Shown: positions 49,035 through 59,797, counted from the first letter of the stretch. The stretch: DNA of 64,000 nucleotides from Helicobacter pylori (GCF_001653475.1 NZ_CP011487.1:1178001-1242000), one strand, 5' to 3'. Notes: generated by a model from the sequence alone, not told the origin. Made by a program: numbers and translations.

Positions 49035-50029
49035 AACGGCTTTTATTGTTAGCCTTGACCCTATTTTTTAGCCCCTTATTCGCTAACGCTCAAGAAACTA
49101 AAGAAGCTAAAAGCCAAACCCGTTTCAATATTTCCACCACTAAGGTTATAGAAAAAGAATTTTCTCAAAGCCGGCGCTATTACGCGCTTTTAGAGCCTAA
49201 TGAAGCGCTGATTTTTTCTCAAACCCTGCGTTTTGATGGCTATGTGGAAAAGCTTTATGCGAATAAAACCTATACCCCCATTAAAAAGGGCGACAGGTTA
49301 TTGAGCGTGTATTCCCCTGAATTAGTGAGCGCTCAAAGCGAACTACTATCGTCATTGAAATTCAACCAACAAGTGGGAGCGATTAAAGAAAAATTAAAAC
49401 TATTAGGGTTAGAAAACTTTAGCATTGAAAAAATCATCAGCGCTCATAAAGTCCAAAATGAAATGACTATTTACGCTCGTTTCAACGGCGTTATCTTTAA
49501 AAAAAGCCCAAATCTCAATGAGGGGAGCTTCATTAAAAAAGGGCAAGAGTTGTTCCAAATCATAGATTTAAGCCAATTGTGGGCGCTTATCAAAGTCAAT
49601 CAAGAAGATTTAGAGTTTTTAAAAAACACGCATAAAGCGATCTTGTTCGTAGAAGGGATTAAAGGCAAGCAAGAAATCACGCTTGAAAACATCAACCCCA
49701 TCATAAACCCGCAAGATAAAATGCTAGAAGCGCGCTTCAATGTGCCTAATCTCAAACAGCTTTATTACCCTAACATGTTCGCTCAAGTAGAAATCTTTCA
49801 AAAACCACAAAAAATGAAGATCCTGCCTAAAGAAGCGGTTTTGATTAAGGGGGGGAAAGCTATCGTGTTTAAAAAAGATGATTTTGGCTTAAGCCCGTTA
49901 GAAATTAAAGCCGTTCGCTTGAGCGATGGGAGTTATGAAATTTTAGAGGGTTTAAAAGCGGGCGAAGAAGTCGCTAATAACGCTTTATTCGTGCTAGACG
50001 CTGACGCTCAAAACAATGGGGATTATTGA
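49031..50029 (+). CDS. czcB: Periplasmic adaptor of copper/heavy-metal RND efflux pump
   Basis: 332 residues of the membrane-fusion family: signal peptide MKRLLLLALTLFFSPLFANA, a lipoyl-like half (DGYVEKLYANKTYTPIKKGDRL), a helical hairpin, the second half (GVIFKKSPNLNEGSFIKKGQ) and a beta-barrel domain (ALIKVNQEDLEFL). Links CrdB to CzcA. Lacks the Met-rich N-terminal metal site of E. coli CusB. It joins the next gene directly without a gap. Confidence 0.91.
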   Translation: MKRLLLLALTLFFSPLFANAQETKEAKSQTRFNISTTKVIEKEFSQSRRYYALLEPNEALIFSQTLRFDGYVEKLYANKTYTPIKKGDRLLSVYSPELVSAQSELLSSLKFNQQVGAIKEKLKLLGLENFSIEKIISAHKVQNEMTIYARFNGVIFKKSPNLNEGSFIKKGQELFQIIDLSQLWALIKVNQEDLEFLKNTHKAILFVEGIKGKQEITLENINPIINPQDKMLEARFNVPNLKQLYYPNMFAQVEIFQKPQKMKILPKEAVLIKGGKAIVFKKDDFGLSPLEIKAVRLSDGSYEILEGLKAGEEVANNALFVLDADAQNNGDY

Positions 50030-53000
50030 ATGATAGAAAAAATCATTGATTTAAGCGTTAAAAACAAGCTCCTGACCGCTTTAGTCACTTTACTCATTTT
50101 TTTAGCCTCTTTGTGGGCGATAAAAAGCGTCCGTTTAGACGCTTTGCCGGATTTAAGCCCCGCTCAAGTGGTCGTGCAAATCACTTATCCCAATCAAAGC
50201 CCTAAAATCGTGCAAGAGCAGGTGACTTACCCGTTAGTTTCTACTTTTATGAGTATCGCTAACATTGATACGGTTAGGGGGATTTCTAGCTATGAAAGCG
50301 GTTTGATTTACATCATTTTTAAAGACGGCGTCAATTTGTATTGGGCTAGAGACAGGGTTTTAGAGCAATTAAACAGAGCTAGCAATCTACCCAAGGACGC
50401 TAAAGTAGAAATAGGGAGCGATTCCACTTCTATTGGCTGGGCGTATCAATACGCTCTATCTAGCGATAGCAAGAATTTAAGCGATTTGAAAGTCTTGCAA
50501 GATTTCTATTACCGCTATGCACTTTTAGGGGTTGATGGGGTGAGTGAGGTCGCAAGCGTGGGGGGCTTTGTGAAAGATTATGAAATCACGCTTCAAAACG
50601 ATTCTTTAATCCGTTATAACTTGAGTTTAGAGCAAGTCGCTAACGCGATTAAAAATTCCAATAACGATACCGGTGGGGGCGTTATTTTAGAAAACGGGTT
50701 TGAAAAAATTATAAGATCGCATGGCTATATCCAATCTTTGAAAGATTTAGAAGAAATTGTGGTTAAAAAAGAAGGGGTTATCCCTTTAAAAATCAAAGAT
50801 ATAGCCAGCGTGAGGCTAGCACCAAAACCACGCAGAGGGGCTGCCAACCTGAATGGCGATAAGGAAGTGGTGGGAGGGATTGTTATGGTGCGCTATCACG
50901 CTGACACTTATAAGGTGCTTAAAGCCATTAAAGAAAAAATCGCTACCCTACAAGCGAGTAACCCTGATGTGAAAATCACAAGCGTGTATGACAGGAGCGA
51001 ATTGATTGAAAAAGGCATTGACAATTTAATCCACACGCTCATAGAAGAAAGCGTAATCGTGTTGATCATTATTGCGATTTTCTTGTTGCATTTCAGGAGC
51101 GCTTTAGTGGTGATTATCACTCTGCCTTTAAGCGTGTGCATTAGTTTCTTGCTCATGCGTTATTTCAATATTGAAGCGAGCATCATGAGTTTAGGGGGCA
51201 TTGCGATCGCTATAGGGGCGATGGTGGATGCGGCTATTGTGATGGTAGAGAACGCTCACAAGCATCTGCAACACATTGATACGAAAGACAACGCTCAAAG
51301 GGTTAATGGCATTATGCAAGGGGTTAAGCATGTGGGGGGGGCGATATTTTTTGCTTTAATGATCATCGTGGTTTCTTTCTTGCCTATTTTCGCGCTCACC
51401 GGCCAAGAAGAAAAGCTTTTTGCCCCTTTAGCTTACACCAAAACCTTTGCCATGCTAGTAGGAGCGTTGCTTTCTATCACCATAGTCCCTATTTTAATGG
51501 TATGGCTCATTAAAGGGCGGATTTTAGAAGAGTCTAAAAACCCGATTAACGCTTTTTTCATGAAAATTTATGGCGTAAGCTTGAATGTTGTGCTTAAGTT
51601 CAGATACGCTTTTTTAATAGCGAGCGTTGTGGGTTTAGGAGGCTTGTATATAGCGTATAAAAAACTCAACTGGGAATTTATCCCCCAAATCAATGAAGGG
51701 GTAGTGATGTATATGCCCGTAACCATTAATGGCGTGGGCATTGATACCGCTTTAGAATATTTGAAAAAAAGCAATAGCGCTATCAAGCGGTTGGATTTTG
51801 TCAAACAGGTTTTTGGTAAAGTAGGGCGCGCTAACACCAGCACCGATGCTGCCGGTTTAGCCATGATAGAAACCTACATTGAATTAAAGCCGCAAAACGA
51901 ATGGAAAGAAAAGCTCAGTTATAAAGAAGTTAGGGACAAATTAGAAAAAACCCTGCAATTAAAAGGATTGACTAATTCATGGACTTACCCCATTCGCGGG
52001 AGAACGGACATGCTCTTAACTGGGATCAGAACGCCCCTAGGTATCAAGCTCTATGGTAATGACACGGACAAATTACAAGAATTAGCGATCCTTATGGAAC
52101 AACAGCTCAAAACCCTAAAAGAGAGTTTGTCTGTCTTTGCTGAGCGATCCAATAATGGCTACTACATCACGCTGGATTTGAACGATGAAAATCTGGCTCG
52201 TTATGGCATCAATAAAAACGCCGTGTTAGACACGATTAAATTCGCTCTTGGAGGAGCCACGCTCACCACCATGATTAAGGGCGTAGAAAGCTACCCCATT
52301 TCTTTACGCTTAAAAGACACAGAAAGAAACACCATTGAAAAATTAAAAAACCTCTACATCAAAACCGCTTACAATTACATGCCCTTAAGGGAGTTAGCCC
52401 ATGTCTATTACGACAACTCGCCTGCGGTGTTAAAGAGCGAAAAGGGCTTGAATGTGAATTTTATTTATATCGTGCCGCAAGCTAATATCAGCTCTGATAC
52501 TTACAGACAACTGGCTAAAAAAGTGCTAGAAAAAATAAAATTGCCCAGCGGGTATTATTATGAATTTAGCGGCGAAAGCCAGTATTTAGAAGAAGCGTTT
52601 AAAACCTTACAATACATCGTGCCGGTGAGCGTGTTTATCATTTTTATTTTAATTGTCTTTGCTTTAAAGAATCTCACTAATTCCTTACTATGCTTTTTCA
52701 CTCTGCCTTTTGCGTTTTTGGGGGGGTTAATTTTTATGAATATCATGGGCTTTAACATGAGCGTGGCGGCGTTAGTGGGCTTTTTAGCCCTTTTAGGGGT
52801 AGCGAGCGAAACGGCTATTGTGATGATTATTTATTTAGAAGATGCGTTTCAAAAATTCATCAAAACCCCTTTAAAAGAGCAAAATAGCACCACCTTAAAA
52901 GAGGCCATCATGCATGGGGCGGTGCTTAGGGTAAGGCCCAAGCTTATGACCTTTTTTAGCATTTTAGCTTCACTCATTCCGATCATGTATAGCCATGGCA

Positions 53001-53143
53001 CAGGTTCTGAGATCATGAAATCCATTGCTGCACCCATGCTAGGGGGTATGATAAGCAGCGTTATTTTAACGCTTTTTATTATCCCTACGGCGTATTTTGT
53101 GATTAAGAATGCAAAAGTTAAAAGCGCTAGGAATCAAACATAA
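50030..53143 (+). CDS. czcA: RND heavy-metal efflux transporter (CzcA/CusA family)
   Basis: 1037-residue proton-driven transporter with 12 membrane helices and two large periplasmic loops. The helix-4 motif reads GAMVDAAIVMVENAHKH, the variant found in copper/silver (CusA-type) rather than zinc/cobalt pumps. The sequence TYPIRGRTDMLLTGIRTPLG also matches CusA. This fits copper efflux with crdA/crdB; other metals cannot be excluded. It is the last gene of the operon and abuts convergent azlD. Confidence 0.95.
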   Translation: MIEKIIDLSVKNKLLTALVTLLIFLASLWAIKSVRLDALPDLSPAQVVVQITYPNQSPKIVQEQVTYPLVSTFMSIANIDTVRGISSYESGLIYIIFKDGVNLYWARDRVLEQLNRASNLPKDAKVEIGSDSTSIGWAYQYALSSDSKNLSDLKVLQDFYYRYALLGVDGVSEVASVGGFVKDYEITLQNDSLIRYNLSLEQVANAIKNSNNDTGGGVILENGFEKIIRSHGYIQSLKDLEEIVVKKEGVIPLKIKDIASVRLAPKPRRGAANLNGDKEVVGGIVMVRYHADTYKVLKAIKEKIATLQASNPDVKITSVYDRSELIEKGIDNLIHTLIEESVIVLIIIAIFLLHFRSALVVIITLPLSVCISFLLMRYFNIEASIMSLGGIAIAIGAMVDAAIVMVENAHKHLQHIDTKDNAQRVNGIMQGVKHVGGAIFFALMIIVVSFLPIFALTGQEEKLFAPLAYTKTFAMLVGALLSITIVPILMVWLIKGRILEESKNPINAFFMKIYGVSLNVVLKFRYAFLIASVVGLGGLYIAYKKLNWEFIPQINEGVVMYMPVTINGVGIDTALEYLKKSNSAIKRLDFVKQVFGKVGRANTSTDAAGLAMIETYIELKPQNEWKEKLSYKEVRDKLEKTLQLKGLTNSWTYPIRGRTDMLLTGIRTPLGIKLYGNDTDKLQELAILMEQQLKTLKESLSVFAERSNNGYYITLDLNDENLARYGINKNAVLDTIKFALGGATLTTMIKGVESYPISLRLKDTERNTIEKLKNLYIKTAYNYMPLRELAHVYYDNSPAVLKSEKGLNVNFIYIVPQANISSDTYRQLAKKVLEKIKLPSGYYYEFSGESQYLEEAFKTLQYIVPVSVFIIFILIVFALKNLTNSLLCFFTLPFAFLGGLIFMNIMGFNMSVAALVGFLALLGVASETAIVMIIYLEDAFQKFIKTPLKEQNSTTLKEAIMHGAVLRVRPKLMTFFSILASLIPIMYSHGTGSEIMKSIAAPMLGGMISSVILTLFIIPTAYFVIKNAKVKSARNQT

Positions 53144-53145
53144 TT

Positions 53146-53493
53146 TTAGGAATTAAAAAAAGCCTTTTCTAACACATGACTTTGGACTAAAACCATATAA
53201 AGAATGGTAGGGATTGTGATGCTTAAAACAAACACCTTAAAAATGCGGTGTAAAAGGATAACGGATAAAAAAGCAATGATTTCATTGATCCCATAAGGGG
53301 GTTTTAAAATCTGAATGTCTTTAAAACAATAAACCACGAGCATGCCTATCACTGAGCATGATAAAGCCCTACCCAAATAACGCACAAAGTCGTTGGGGGG
53401 GTTTTTAGCGTTAAACACCATAAAAGGCCAAATGCGCGTGAAATAAGTCGTTAATATGATGACTAAAATAATGAGTATAGAATGCATTAACAT
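53146..53493 (-). CDS. azlD: AzlD-family small transport subunit
   Basis: 115 residues with four hydrophobic helices; typical AzlD features FTRIWPFMVFNA near the start and VVYCFKDIQIL in the middle. Pairs with AzlC as a branched-chain amino acid or related solute exporter. Its start overlaps the azlC stop by 7 bases. An alternative ATG lies two codons downstream. Confidence 0.9.
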   Translation of the reverse strand: MLMHSILIILVIILTTYFTRIWPFMVFNAKNPPNDFVRYLGRALSCSVIGMLVVYCFKDIQILKPPYGINEIIAFLSVILLHRIFKVFVLSITIPTILYMVLVQSHVLEKAFFNS

Positions 53494-54173
53494 TCTAACT
53501 GCTTCTTAAACAAAATAAGAGCAAGCACCATTAAAACTAAAGCGATGAGCAAAAAATATTCAGTCCCAAAGAGCGCCAAACAAACAACCGCAATAACAAT
53601 CCCAAGCCATGCGTTTTTATGATTTGCGGTGCGTTTGTATTGCTCCATAAACAGCACGATAAAAATCGCTGTCATCACAAATTCCATGCCTTGAGTGTCA
53701 AAAGAAAAATGCGTTCCGACTAACGAACCCACCAACGAGCCAAAAATCCAATAAGAGTGGTTGAGTAAGGAAATGCTAAAAATAAAGTCTTTTTCACTAA
53801 CCCCCTCTTTAGGAGCGTATAAATTCAATAAAGCAAAGGTTTCATCCGTGAGCGCATGCGCTAAATAGGGCAAACGCCATTGGGTGTTTTTAAACCTGTC
53901 TAGCATAGAAAGCGCATAACAAGTCTGTCTCGCATTCACCAACAAGCTCACAATAACGACATTCATCAAGCTCGCTTGCGTGCTTAAAAGCGTGATCGCT
54001 ACAAATTGCACCGCTCCAGCATAGATGAATAACGACATGAACAAGGCGACTTTATAATCATAGCCATGCTGGACTAAAAGCACCCCAAAAGTCATTCCCA
54101 TAAGCAAATACCCTAAAAAGATAGAAATGGTATGAGGGAAAGCGTCTCTAAAGGCTTTTAGAAAATCATGCAT
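53487..54173 (-). CDS. azlC: AzlC-family branched-chain amino acid exporter subunit
   Basis: 228 residues, about six or seven helices, beginning at the ATG 54173 after AAAAGG; two TTG codons precede it in frame. Family landmarks: GYLLMGMTFGVLLVQHGYD, FIYAGAVQFVAITLL, NARQTCYALSML and ALTDETFALL. Forms a two-subunit exporter with AzlD; substrate unproven in Helicobacter. Confidence 0.92.
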   Translation of the reverse strand: MHDFLKAFRDAFPHTISIFLGYLLMGMTFGVLLVQHGYDYKVALFMSLFIYAGAVQFVAITLLSTQASLMNVVIVSLLVNARQTCYALSMLDRFKNTQWRLPYLAHALTDETFALLNLYAPKEGVSEKDFIFSISLLNHSYWIFGSLVGSLVGTHFSFDTQGMEFVMTAIFIVLFMEQYKRTANHKNAWLGIVIAVVCLALFGTEYFLLIALVLMVLALILFKKQLEC

Positions 54174-54183
54174 CAACAACCTT

Positions 54184-55293
54184 TTATTTAAACCAGTCTT
54201 TAAACTTAGAAATACAGGTTTCTAAAACGCCTTTATGCGGCTCGCCCTCATAGCCAAAACTCGCATGCAATTTTTCCAATAACTCTTGCTGTTCTTTATT
54301 CAAACTTTTAGGATAAATCACCTGCAATACCACAATCAAACTCCCTCTATAAGAGCTTTCAGGGTGTTTCACGCCCTCGTTTCTAAACGCAAAAGTCTGC
54401 CTGTCTCTGGCGTTTCTAGGGATTTTTAATTCCAGTTCGTCCCCTTTTAAAGACGGCACTTTAATCGTATGCCCTAAAGCGATAGTGGTGAAAAATATCG
54501 GCGCTTCAATGAACAAATCACAGCCTTCGCGCTTGAAATACTCATCTTCTTTGACTCGCACTTCTAAATACAAATCCCCTCTTTTTCCTTTCTCGTATTC
54601 ATTGCCTTTATTTTTAAGCACCATGCGGTTTTGATCATCAATGCCCTCAGGGATTGTCGCGTCAATTTCTTCATCTTTAAGAATGTAGGTTTTACCCTTA
54701 CACGCTTGGCATGGGGTTTTAATGATTTTGCCCTTGCCTTTACACGCCCCACAAGTTTGCGCAAAACTCATAAAACCTTGACGCATAAACACCTGCCCCT
54801 GCCCATTGCATTGCTTGCAAGTCTCTAAGGATTTGTCTTTAGCGCCCGTGCCATCGCAACTTTCACAGACACTCTGGTATTGGACTTTAATGGTCTTTTT
54901 ACAGCCAAAAACCGCTTCTTTGAAGCTCAATTCAATGGTTTGCAAATAATCCGGCGCGATAGAGCTTTTTTGCCTTTTACTCCCTCTAGCGCCAAACCCA
55001 AAAGCGTCTTCAAAAAACGAGCCTAAATCTTCAAAAAAATCAGAAAAATCGCTCTGGCTTGCACCGGCTTGGTTTAAGCCTTTTTTACCATACCTATCGT
55101 ATAAGGCCCGTTTCTTTTCATCGCTTAACACCCCATAGGCTTCATTGATGAGCTTGAACTTTTCTTCGGCTTCTTTATCGCCGGCGTTTCTGTCTGGGTG
55201 GTATTTTAAAGCCAGCTTTCTGTAAGACTTTTTAATGGTCTCTTGGTTGCTGTGTTTTTCCACTTCTAAAATTTCATAATAACTCAATTCCAC
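54184..55293 (-). CDS. dnaJ: Chaperone protein DnaJ
   Basis: 369-residue Hsp40 co-chaperone that stimulates DnaK. J domain with HPD at 32-34 ([10 protein letters not shown]), a Gly/Phe segment ([13 protein letters not shown]), four zinc-binding repeats ([37 protein letters not shown]) and the C-terminal peptide-binding domain. All eight zinc cysteines are present. It is not beside dnaK here. Confidence 0.97.
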   Translation of the reverse strand: MELSYYEILEVEKHSNQETIKKSYRKLALKYHPDRNAGDKEAEEKFKLINEAYGVLSDEKKRALYDRYGKKGLNQAGASQSDFSDFFEDLGSFFEDAFGFGARGSKRQKSSIAPDYLQTIELSFKEAVFGCKKTIKVQYQSVCESCDGTGAKDKSLETCKQCNGQGQVFMRQGFMSFAQTCGACKGKGKIIKTPCQACKGKTYILKDEEIDATIPEGIDDQNRMVLKNKGNEYEKGKRGDLYLEVRVKEDEYFKREGCDLFIEAPIFFTTIALGHTIKVPSLKGDELELKIPRNARDRQTFAFRNEGVKHPESSYRGSLIVVLQVIYPKSLNKEQQELLEKLHASFGYEGEPHKGVLETCISKFKDWFK

Positions 55294-55417
55294 GATCGCT
55301 CCAAAAATGGCATCAAAACGCTTATTTTATCTTAAAAGCGATAGGTTTGCGTGTTTTTATGCATGCCAAAACTTAGATAAAATAACACGATGAAACTATA
55401 GTAATAAAGATAACTCC

Positions 55418-56548
55418 ATGAGATTTTTTTGCTTTTTCTTATTTTTTCTAACCTTTTCAAACGCACAGATAATGATGACTTTTGATTCTCAAACTAACGC
55501 CAAGCTCTCGCGCTCTAACGAACAGCTCTCAGACATGCTTTATAAACTCAATGAAAGTTTAAGAATCTATCAAAATGTGCTTTCCAACAACCAGGATCAG
55601 CTTAAAGAAATCAAAAAGGCTAACAGCACTCTAACCAGCCAAAGGCGTTTTTTTAACGCTAGCCAAATCCGCCTTATGGACACTGATGCGTTATTGAAAC
55701 AGAGCGCTTTGGAATTAGAAAAATTACAAGCTTTAGAAAAACGCTTAAAAGAGGGCATGGAACAAGAACGCTTAATAGAAGAATCTCAAACGCTTTTTTT
55801 ACAAGAGCATTGCCCTTATTTGAGCGGCGTTAAGAATTTAGAAGAGGCTTCAAACGCTTTAGAAGTCCAAGAGCAAAACAACGCCCTTTTCTTACTCAAA
55901 GAGCCTAAACTCGCCCGTTTGCTCTCACGATTGGATTTGATGAGCGCTTTAAACGCCTTATGCGATCAAGTTTTAGAAAACCAAGCCCATAACCAACAAT
56001 CCCATAACAAAACCCTAGAATACAACGCTCTTATGAACCATGATTTTCAAGCCTATAAAGCCATGCGTTTGAAAAAATTTACAAACAAGCTTCAAAGCCA
56101 AATCCGAGCTAAAGAAGACGCCCTAAAAACCTTTTTACCCTTAGAAAAACGCCTGGAAACTTTAAAAACGCATTTTTTATGCGATAAAGAAAATCTAAAA
56201 TCATGCGCTAACCAATTGCACCAACGCTACCAAAACGCCCTCATAGAACGAGACAAAGAATTAAAAAACGCTAAAAATAATAAAGAAAAGCATGCTTTAA
56301 TCTTAGCCAATTACGAGCATACGCTAAAAACCTTGAATATAGAATTTTTAAGCGAATTGAGTAAGCAAATGGCGTTTTTGAATGAAACCATGGCACTAAA
56401 CGCCCGAGTTTTAGCCCTTTTAGCCAAACAACAGGCTAAAAAGCCCTTCCATTTGAGCGGTGGCTTGAGCGGTGGAAAAGCTCTTATTAAAAATATCCGT
56501 TTAGATCCGCATGGGTTCCCTAGCTTTGAAAATTTTAAACAAGAGTGA
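55418..56548 (+). CDS. Secreted coiled-coil protein of unknown function
   Basis: 376 residues with a signal peptide (MRFFCFFLFFLTFSNA). Almost all the rest is predicted coiled coil (NEQLSDMLYKLNESLRIYQ, LEKLQALEKRLKEGMEQE, KFTNKLQSQIRAKEDALKT). It ends in a Gly/Leu-rich tail (KPFHLSGGLSGGK). Four cysteines in the middle might form disulfides. TATAGT in the 124-base gap to dnaJ fits a promoter. No family recognised; overall it vaguely recalls periplasmic coiled-coil proteins of secretion or cell-wall systems. Confidence 0.8.
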   Translation: MRFFCFFLFFLTFSNAQIMMTFDSQTNAKLSRSNEQLSDMLYKLNESLRIYQNVLSNNQDQLKEIKKANSTLTSQRRFFNASQIRLMDTDALLKQSALELEKLQALEKRLKEGMEQERLIEESQTLFLQEHCPYLSGVKNLEEASNALEVQEQNNALFLLKEPKLARLLSRLDLMSALNALCDQVLENQAHNQQSHNKTLEYNALMNHDFQAYKAMRLKKFTNKLQSQIRAKEDALKTFLPLEKRLETLKTHFLCDKENLKSCANQLHQRYQNALIERDKELKNAKNNKEKHALILANYEHTLKTLNIEFLSELSKQMAFLNETMALNARVLALLAKQQAKKPFHLSGGLSGGKALIKNIRLDPHGFPSFENFKQE

Positions 56549-56591
56549 GTTTTTAAAAAAGCAACTAAATTAGGCTATAGGCGTAAAAACC

Positions 56592-57620
56592 TTAAACAAT
56601 CACGCCCCCGCCAAGCAAGATGTCATCTTTATAAACGACCAAGGCTTGCCCTTTAGCCACGCCATAAAAAGGCTCTTTGAACTCCACTTCAATCGTTTCA
56701 TCTTTGAGACTGACAAACGCTTTAGCAGGCACGCTCCTGTAACGAGCTTTGATAAAATATTCACCATCTTTAAAATCTTTCATTAAAGATTTGTTTTTGG
56801 CCTTGAGGAAACGCGTGGCTAAATCTTCTTTTTTGCCCACAATTAGCTCGTTCTTTTTAGCGTCAATCCCCACCACAAAATGCGGCTCTAACGCTCCTTT
56901 AATGCTAAAGCCTTTGCGTTTGCCAATCGTGTATTGCATATAGCCCTTATGCGTGCCAATGACTTCGCCTTGCAAGTTTTTCACCACGCCCTCTTTTTCC
57001 ACCTCAACATGCTTTTTTAAAGTGTCAATATAGCTTTTTTCCACAAAGCAAATTTCTTGAGATTCCTTATAAGTCTCTAGAGTGCCTAAAAAAGGCATCG
57101 CATTCAAGGCTAAAGGCTTAATATCCTTTTTCAACAAATCCCCTAAAGGGAACACCAGTTTAGCGATAACTTCATGCTCTAAAGCGTATAAAAAATAGCT
57201 CTGATCTTTAGTTTTATCCAAAGCCTCTTGAATATAACTCACCTTGTCAATTTCTTTGACTCTCGCATAATGCCCGGTAGCGATCTTTTCACACCCTAAT
57301 TTTAAAGCGTGTTCTAAAGCTAGCCCAAACTTCATTAAAGGGTTGCACAACGCGCAAGGGTTTGGGGTTTGCCCTTCTTCATAAGCACTGATAAATTCAT
57401 CATAAACCGCACTCTTAAAATCCTTTTGAAAATCCAACACCTCTAAAGGAATGCCTAAAAACTCGCACGCTTGTTGAGCGTTTTTAATGTATAAATCATG
57501 CTTTTTTTCACTCGCATGGAGTTTTAAATAAATCCCCACTAATTCATGCCCTTGCTCTTTTAAGCTATAAGCACTATAAGAGCTATCCACCCCCCCACTG
57601 AGTAATACCGCTATTTTCAT
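56592..57620 (-). CDS. mnmA: tRNA 2-thiouridylase MnmA
   Basis: 342 residues; thiolates U34 of tRNA for Lys, Glu and Gln. PP-loop [15 protein letters not shown] at the N-terminus, catalytic cysteines in [13 protein letters not shown] and QEICFV, and the GKRKGF motif. Start is the ATG at 57620 behind AAAGATT; the frame opens 11 codons earlier. The two-cysteine ATP-pyrophosphatase structure is complete. Confidence 0.96.
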   Translation of the reverse strand: MKIAVLLSGGVDSSYSAYSLKEQGHELVGIYLKLHASEKKHDLYIKNAQQACEFLGIPLEVLDFQKDFKSAVYDEFISAYEEGQTPNPCALCNPLMKFGLALEHALKLGCEKIATGHYARVKEIDKVSYIQEALDKTKDQSYFLYALEHEVIAKLVFPLGDLLKKDIKPLALNAMPFLGTLETYKESQEICFVEKSYIDTLKKHVEVEKEGVVKNLQGEVIGTHKGYMQYTIGKRKGFSIKGALEPHFVVGIDAKKNELIVGKKEDLATRFLKAKNKSLMKDFKDGEYFIKARYRSVPAKAFVSLKDETIEVEFKEPFYGVAKGQALVVYKDDILLGGGVIV

Positions 57621-57760
57621 TTTTAATCTTTCATTCAATGAGTTATAGCTCATAGTCTAGCGCAAAAACCATTCATAACCACCTTTTTTAACCATTGGCA
57701 TGCTAAAATACCTAAAGATTTTTAAAAATCGCATCAAAACGCATGGAGAAAATAAGGGCA

Positions 57761-58522
57761 ATGGCCAAAATTGAATTGTTAGCCAAATTCACGCAAATCG
57801 CGCTCCCCAACAGCCACCCTTTATTGAAAAAAGTTTTAAACTACGCTAAAAAACACTTCAGCCAGTGCCACATGCTCTCTTCATCGTTACTCATTTTAAA
57901 CGATACGGAATGCTTCAAAAAAAACTACTTGCTTAATTGGGTCTATCATGCCCTTGAATGCGCGCATGAAAAAGATATTAGCCAATATTCATTAGAAGAG
58001 ATTTTACAAAAAAGCCACCTGCCCATACGCATCAAAATCATGGCTCAAAACACGCTTTTAGAAAAAATAGAAGTGAAAGTTTTAACCTTTGGGGCAGAAT
58101 ATGTGCTTTTTATCACCAAACACCCTATCGCCAAGCGGTTTTTACGCCAAAAATTTAGTGGCTATGTGTTTTTAGAAACCCAAGATGAATTGCATATAAG
58201 AGGCGATTCAGAGCGTTTTTGGGAACTCATTGTAACGCTCAATGAAAATAAGATCGTCCATAACGCATGCTTGAATTTCATCTATCCTAATGGCTTTGGT
58301 AAGGACAGCTACACTACTTTGGCTGAGCGCAAATTAAGGGAATGCTATAAAGCGTTAGGTTTTATCAAGCATGAAAATTTCAGCGAGGTGAAAAAGCGCT
58401 ATTTAGAATTGGCTAAAACCTACCACCCTGATTTATGCGATCTAAAAGAAAACAAGGCTCTTTATGCCAAACGCTTTGCTATCATTCAAGAAGCCTATCG
58501 CCACATTAAAAAACACGCTTAA
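57761..58522 (+). CDS. J-domain protein (DnaJ-like C-terminus)
   Basis: About 253 residues from the ATG at 57761 (TAAGGG in front); an ATG at 57743 is possible but without ribosome site. The N-terminal 180 residues have no known motif. The last 65 form a J domain: [32 protein letters not shown] (key HPD in TYHPDL), then [17 protein letters not shown] domain at the C-terminus suggests a DjlA/TerB-like co-chaperone for DnaK. The stop overlaps nadD. Confidence 0.85.
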   Translation: MAKIELLAKFTQIALPNSHPLLKKVLNYAKKHFSQCHMLSSSLLILNDTECFKKNYLLNWVYHALECAHEKDISQYSLEEILQKSHLPIRIKIMAQNTLLEKIEVKVLTFGAEYVLFITKHPIAKRFLRQKFSGYVFLETQDELHIRGDSERFWELIVTLNENKIVHNACLNFIYPNGFGKDSYTTLAERKLRECYKALGFIKHENFSEVKKRYLELAKTYHPDLCDLKENKALYAKRFAIIQEAYRHIKKHA

Positions 58523-59034
58523 ACCCCTAAACTAGCCCTAATCGCGCTAGAAGAAATCGGTGCATCAATGCCTTTTAAAGAGAAATAACGCCCCTTAAAT
58601 TGGATTTCTTCATAGCCAATCCTTTCAAAAACCACTAATTCCACCCTTTTTAAAAGCTCTTTGGCGTTAGTCCAAGAAGAAAGATGCCTTAAACAATCCG
58701 CCCCTATGACTAAATAAAGCGTTTGGGGGCGATAGAGTTTTTGAAAATGAAGCGCGCTTTCTATTGTAGGCACAGCCCTTTCTTGCTTGATTTCAAAATC
58801 GCTCAATAGCACCCTATCTATTCCCTTTAAAGCTGATTCCAATTCTTTAAAACGGGTTTGCGCGTCCAAAAAACATGGCTTTTTGAAAGGGTTTTGATAA
58901 GCGGGTAAGACAATCAGCTCAGCGGATGGCAATAATTCTAAAGTTTGATCAATGATGGCTAAATGAGCCTTGTGCAAAGGGTCAAAACTCCCTCCATAGA
59001 GCGCTAATTCTTTGTATTTTAAGACGCTATTCAT
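58519..59034 (-). CDS. nadD: Nicotinate-nucleotide adenylyltransferase
   Basis: About 171 residues; joins nicotinate mononucleotide and ATP to deamido-NAD. Nucleotidyltransferase motif [16 protein letters not shown] and C-terminal [13 protein letters not shown] at 59034 overlaps the nikR stop by 8 bases; a TTG three codons upstream is less likely. Translational coupling to nikR is plausible. Confidence 0.94.
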   Translation of the reverse strand: MNSVLKYKELALYGGSFDPLHKAHLAIIDQTLELLPSAELIVLPAYQNPFKKPCFLDAQTRFKELESALKGIDRVLLSDFEIKQERAVPTIESALHFQKLYRPQTLYLVIGADCLRHLSSWTNAKELLKRVELVVFERIGYEEIQFKGRYFSLKGIDAPISSSAIRASLGV

Positions 59035-59473
59035 TGTGTTCAAAGCTAGACGCCTTAGTCAATTTAGCGAATTTAACCCCTCTAAGCCCCCCGATTTCTA
59101 ATTGCAAGCGTTGGATTTCAAGCGAATTACCTTGTAAAATAATCGTCTCTAAACAATTATGCTCATCCATGTGAATGTGCGTGGTGCATAAAACATGCGT
59201 CCCGCTGGCATGCTGGATGTCTATCATGCGCTGGTTTAATTCCCTTTGGTGGTGATCATAAATCACCACAAGCACGGCGATTTTACTCCCATCATCAGGA
59301 TTGTCTTCTGCCCAATTGTCTTCTACTAATTTTTCTCTGATCATGTCGCGCACTAATTCTGATCGAGAAGAATAGCCGTTTTTAATGATGCGGTTGTCCA
59401 ATTCGTCTAATAAATTTTGTTGTAAAGAAACCGAAAAGCGGATGATTGAATCGTCTTTATTGGGTGTATCCAT
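59027..59473 (-). CDS. nikR: Nickel-responsive transcriptional regulator NikR
   Basis: 148 residues. N-terminal ribbon-helix-helix DNA-binding domain ([19 protein letters not shown]) preceded by a short arm typical of the H. pylori protein. The C-terminal ACT-like domain binds Ni2+ with H88, H99, H101 and C107, all present ([21 protein letters not shown]). Controls urease, nickel uptake and iron genes in H. pylori, among them exbB-exbD-tonB, which lie divergently next to it. Confidence 0.97.
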   Translation of the reverse strand: MDTPNKDDSIIRFSVSLQQNLLDELDNRIIKNGYSSRSELVRDMIREKLVEDNWAEDNPDDGSKIAVLVVIYDHHQRELNQRMIDIQHASGTHVLCTTHIHMDEHNCLETIILQGNSLEIQRLQLEIGGLRGVKFAKLTKASSFEHNE

Positions 59474-59797
59474 TGAAAAAAGTCCTTTTTTGGCATGAGT
59501 CTGTTAAAAGCCGCTCATGCTAGTATTATTGAATTAATTTAAAATTAACAATTATAATACAAACTGGATTTAAATGGTTGGTCATAAGAGCGTTTGAATT
59601 TGATTGTAATTACCAAGTCAATTATAATTGACTTGTTATTATTAAAACAATATAATCAACAATACAACATTCTTTTATCATTTTGGAGCATTTATGCGAA
59701 CGAATGCTTCTTAAAGAGCGCATGCTCTTAGAGTATGGCTGTATTGCATGTTGCTTTAATCTTAAGGGAATTATTCTATCATAGACAAGGAGTTTTT
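59474..59797. promoter_or_regulatory. nikR-exbB intergenic control region
   Basis: 324 bases, AT-rich, no gene. A perfect 22-base palindrome (half-site CAAGTCAATTA) lies at 59614-59635. TATAAT at 59651-59656 gives the exbB-side promoter, so the palindrome covers its -35 area. AT-rich dyads further left (59530-59562) lie near the nikR promoter. NikR is known to bind between these genes in H. pylori; the exact site is inferred. Confidence 0.6.
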
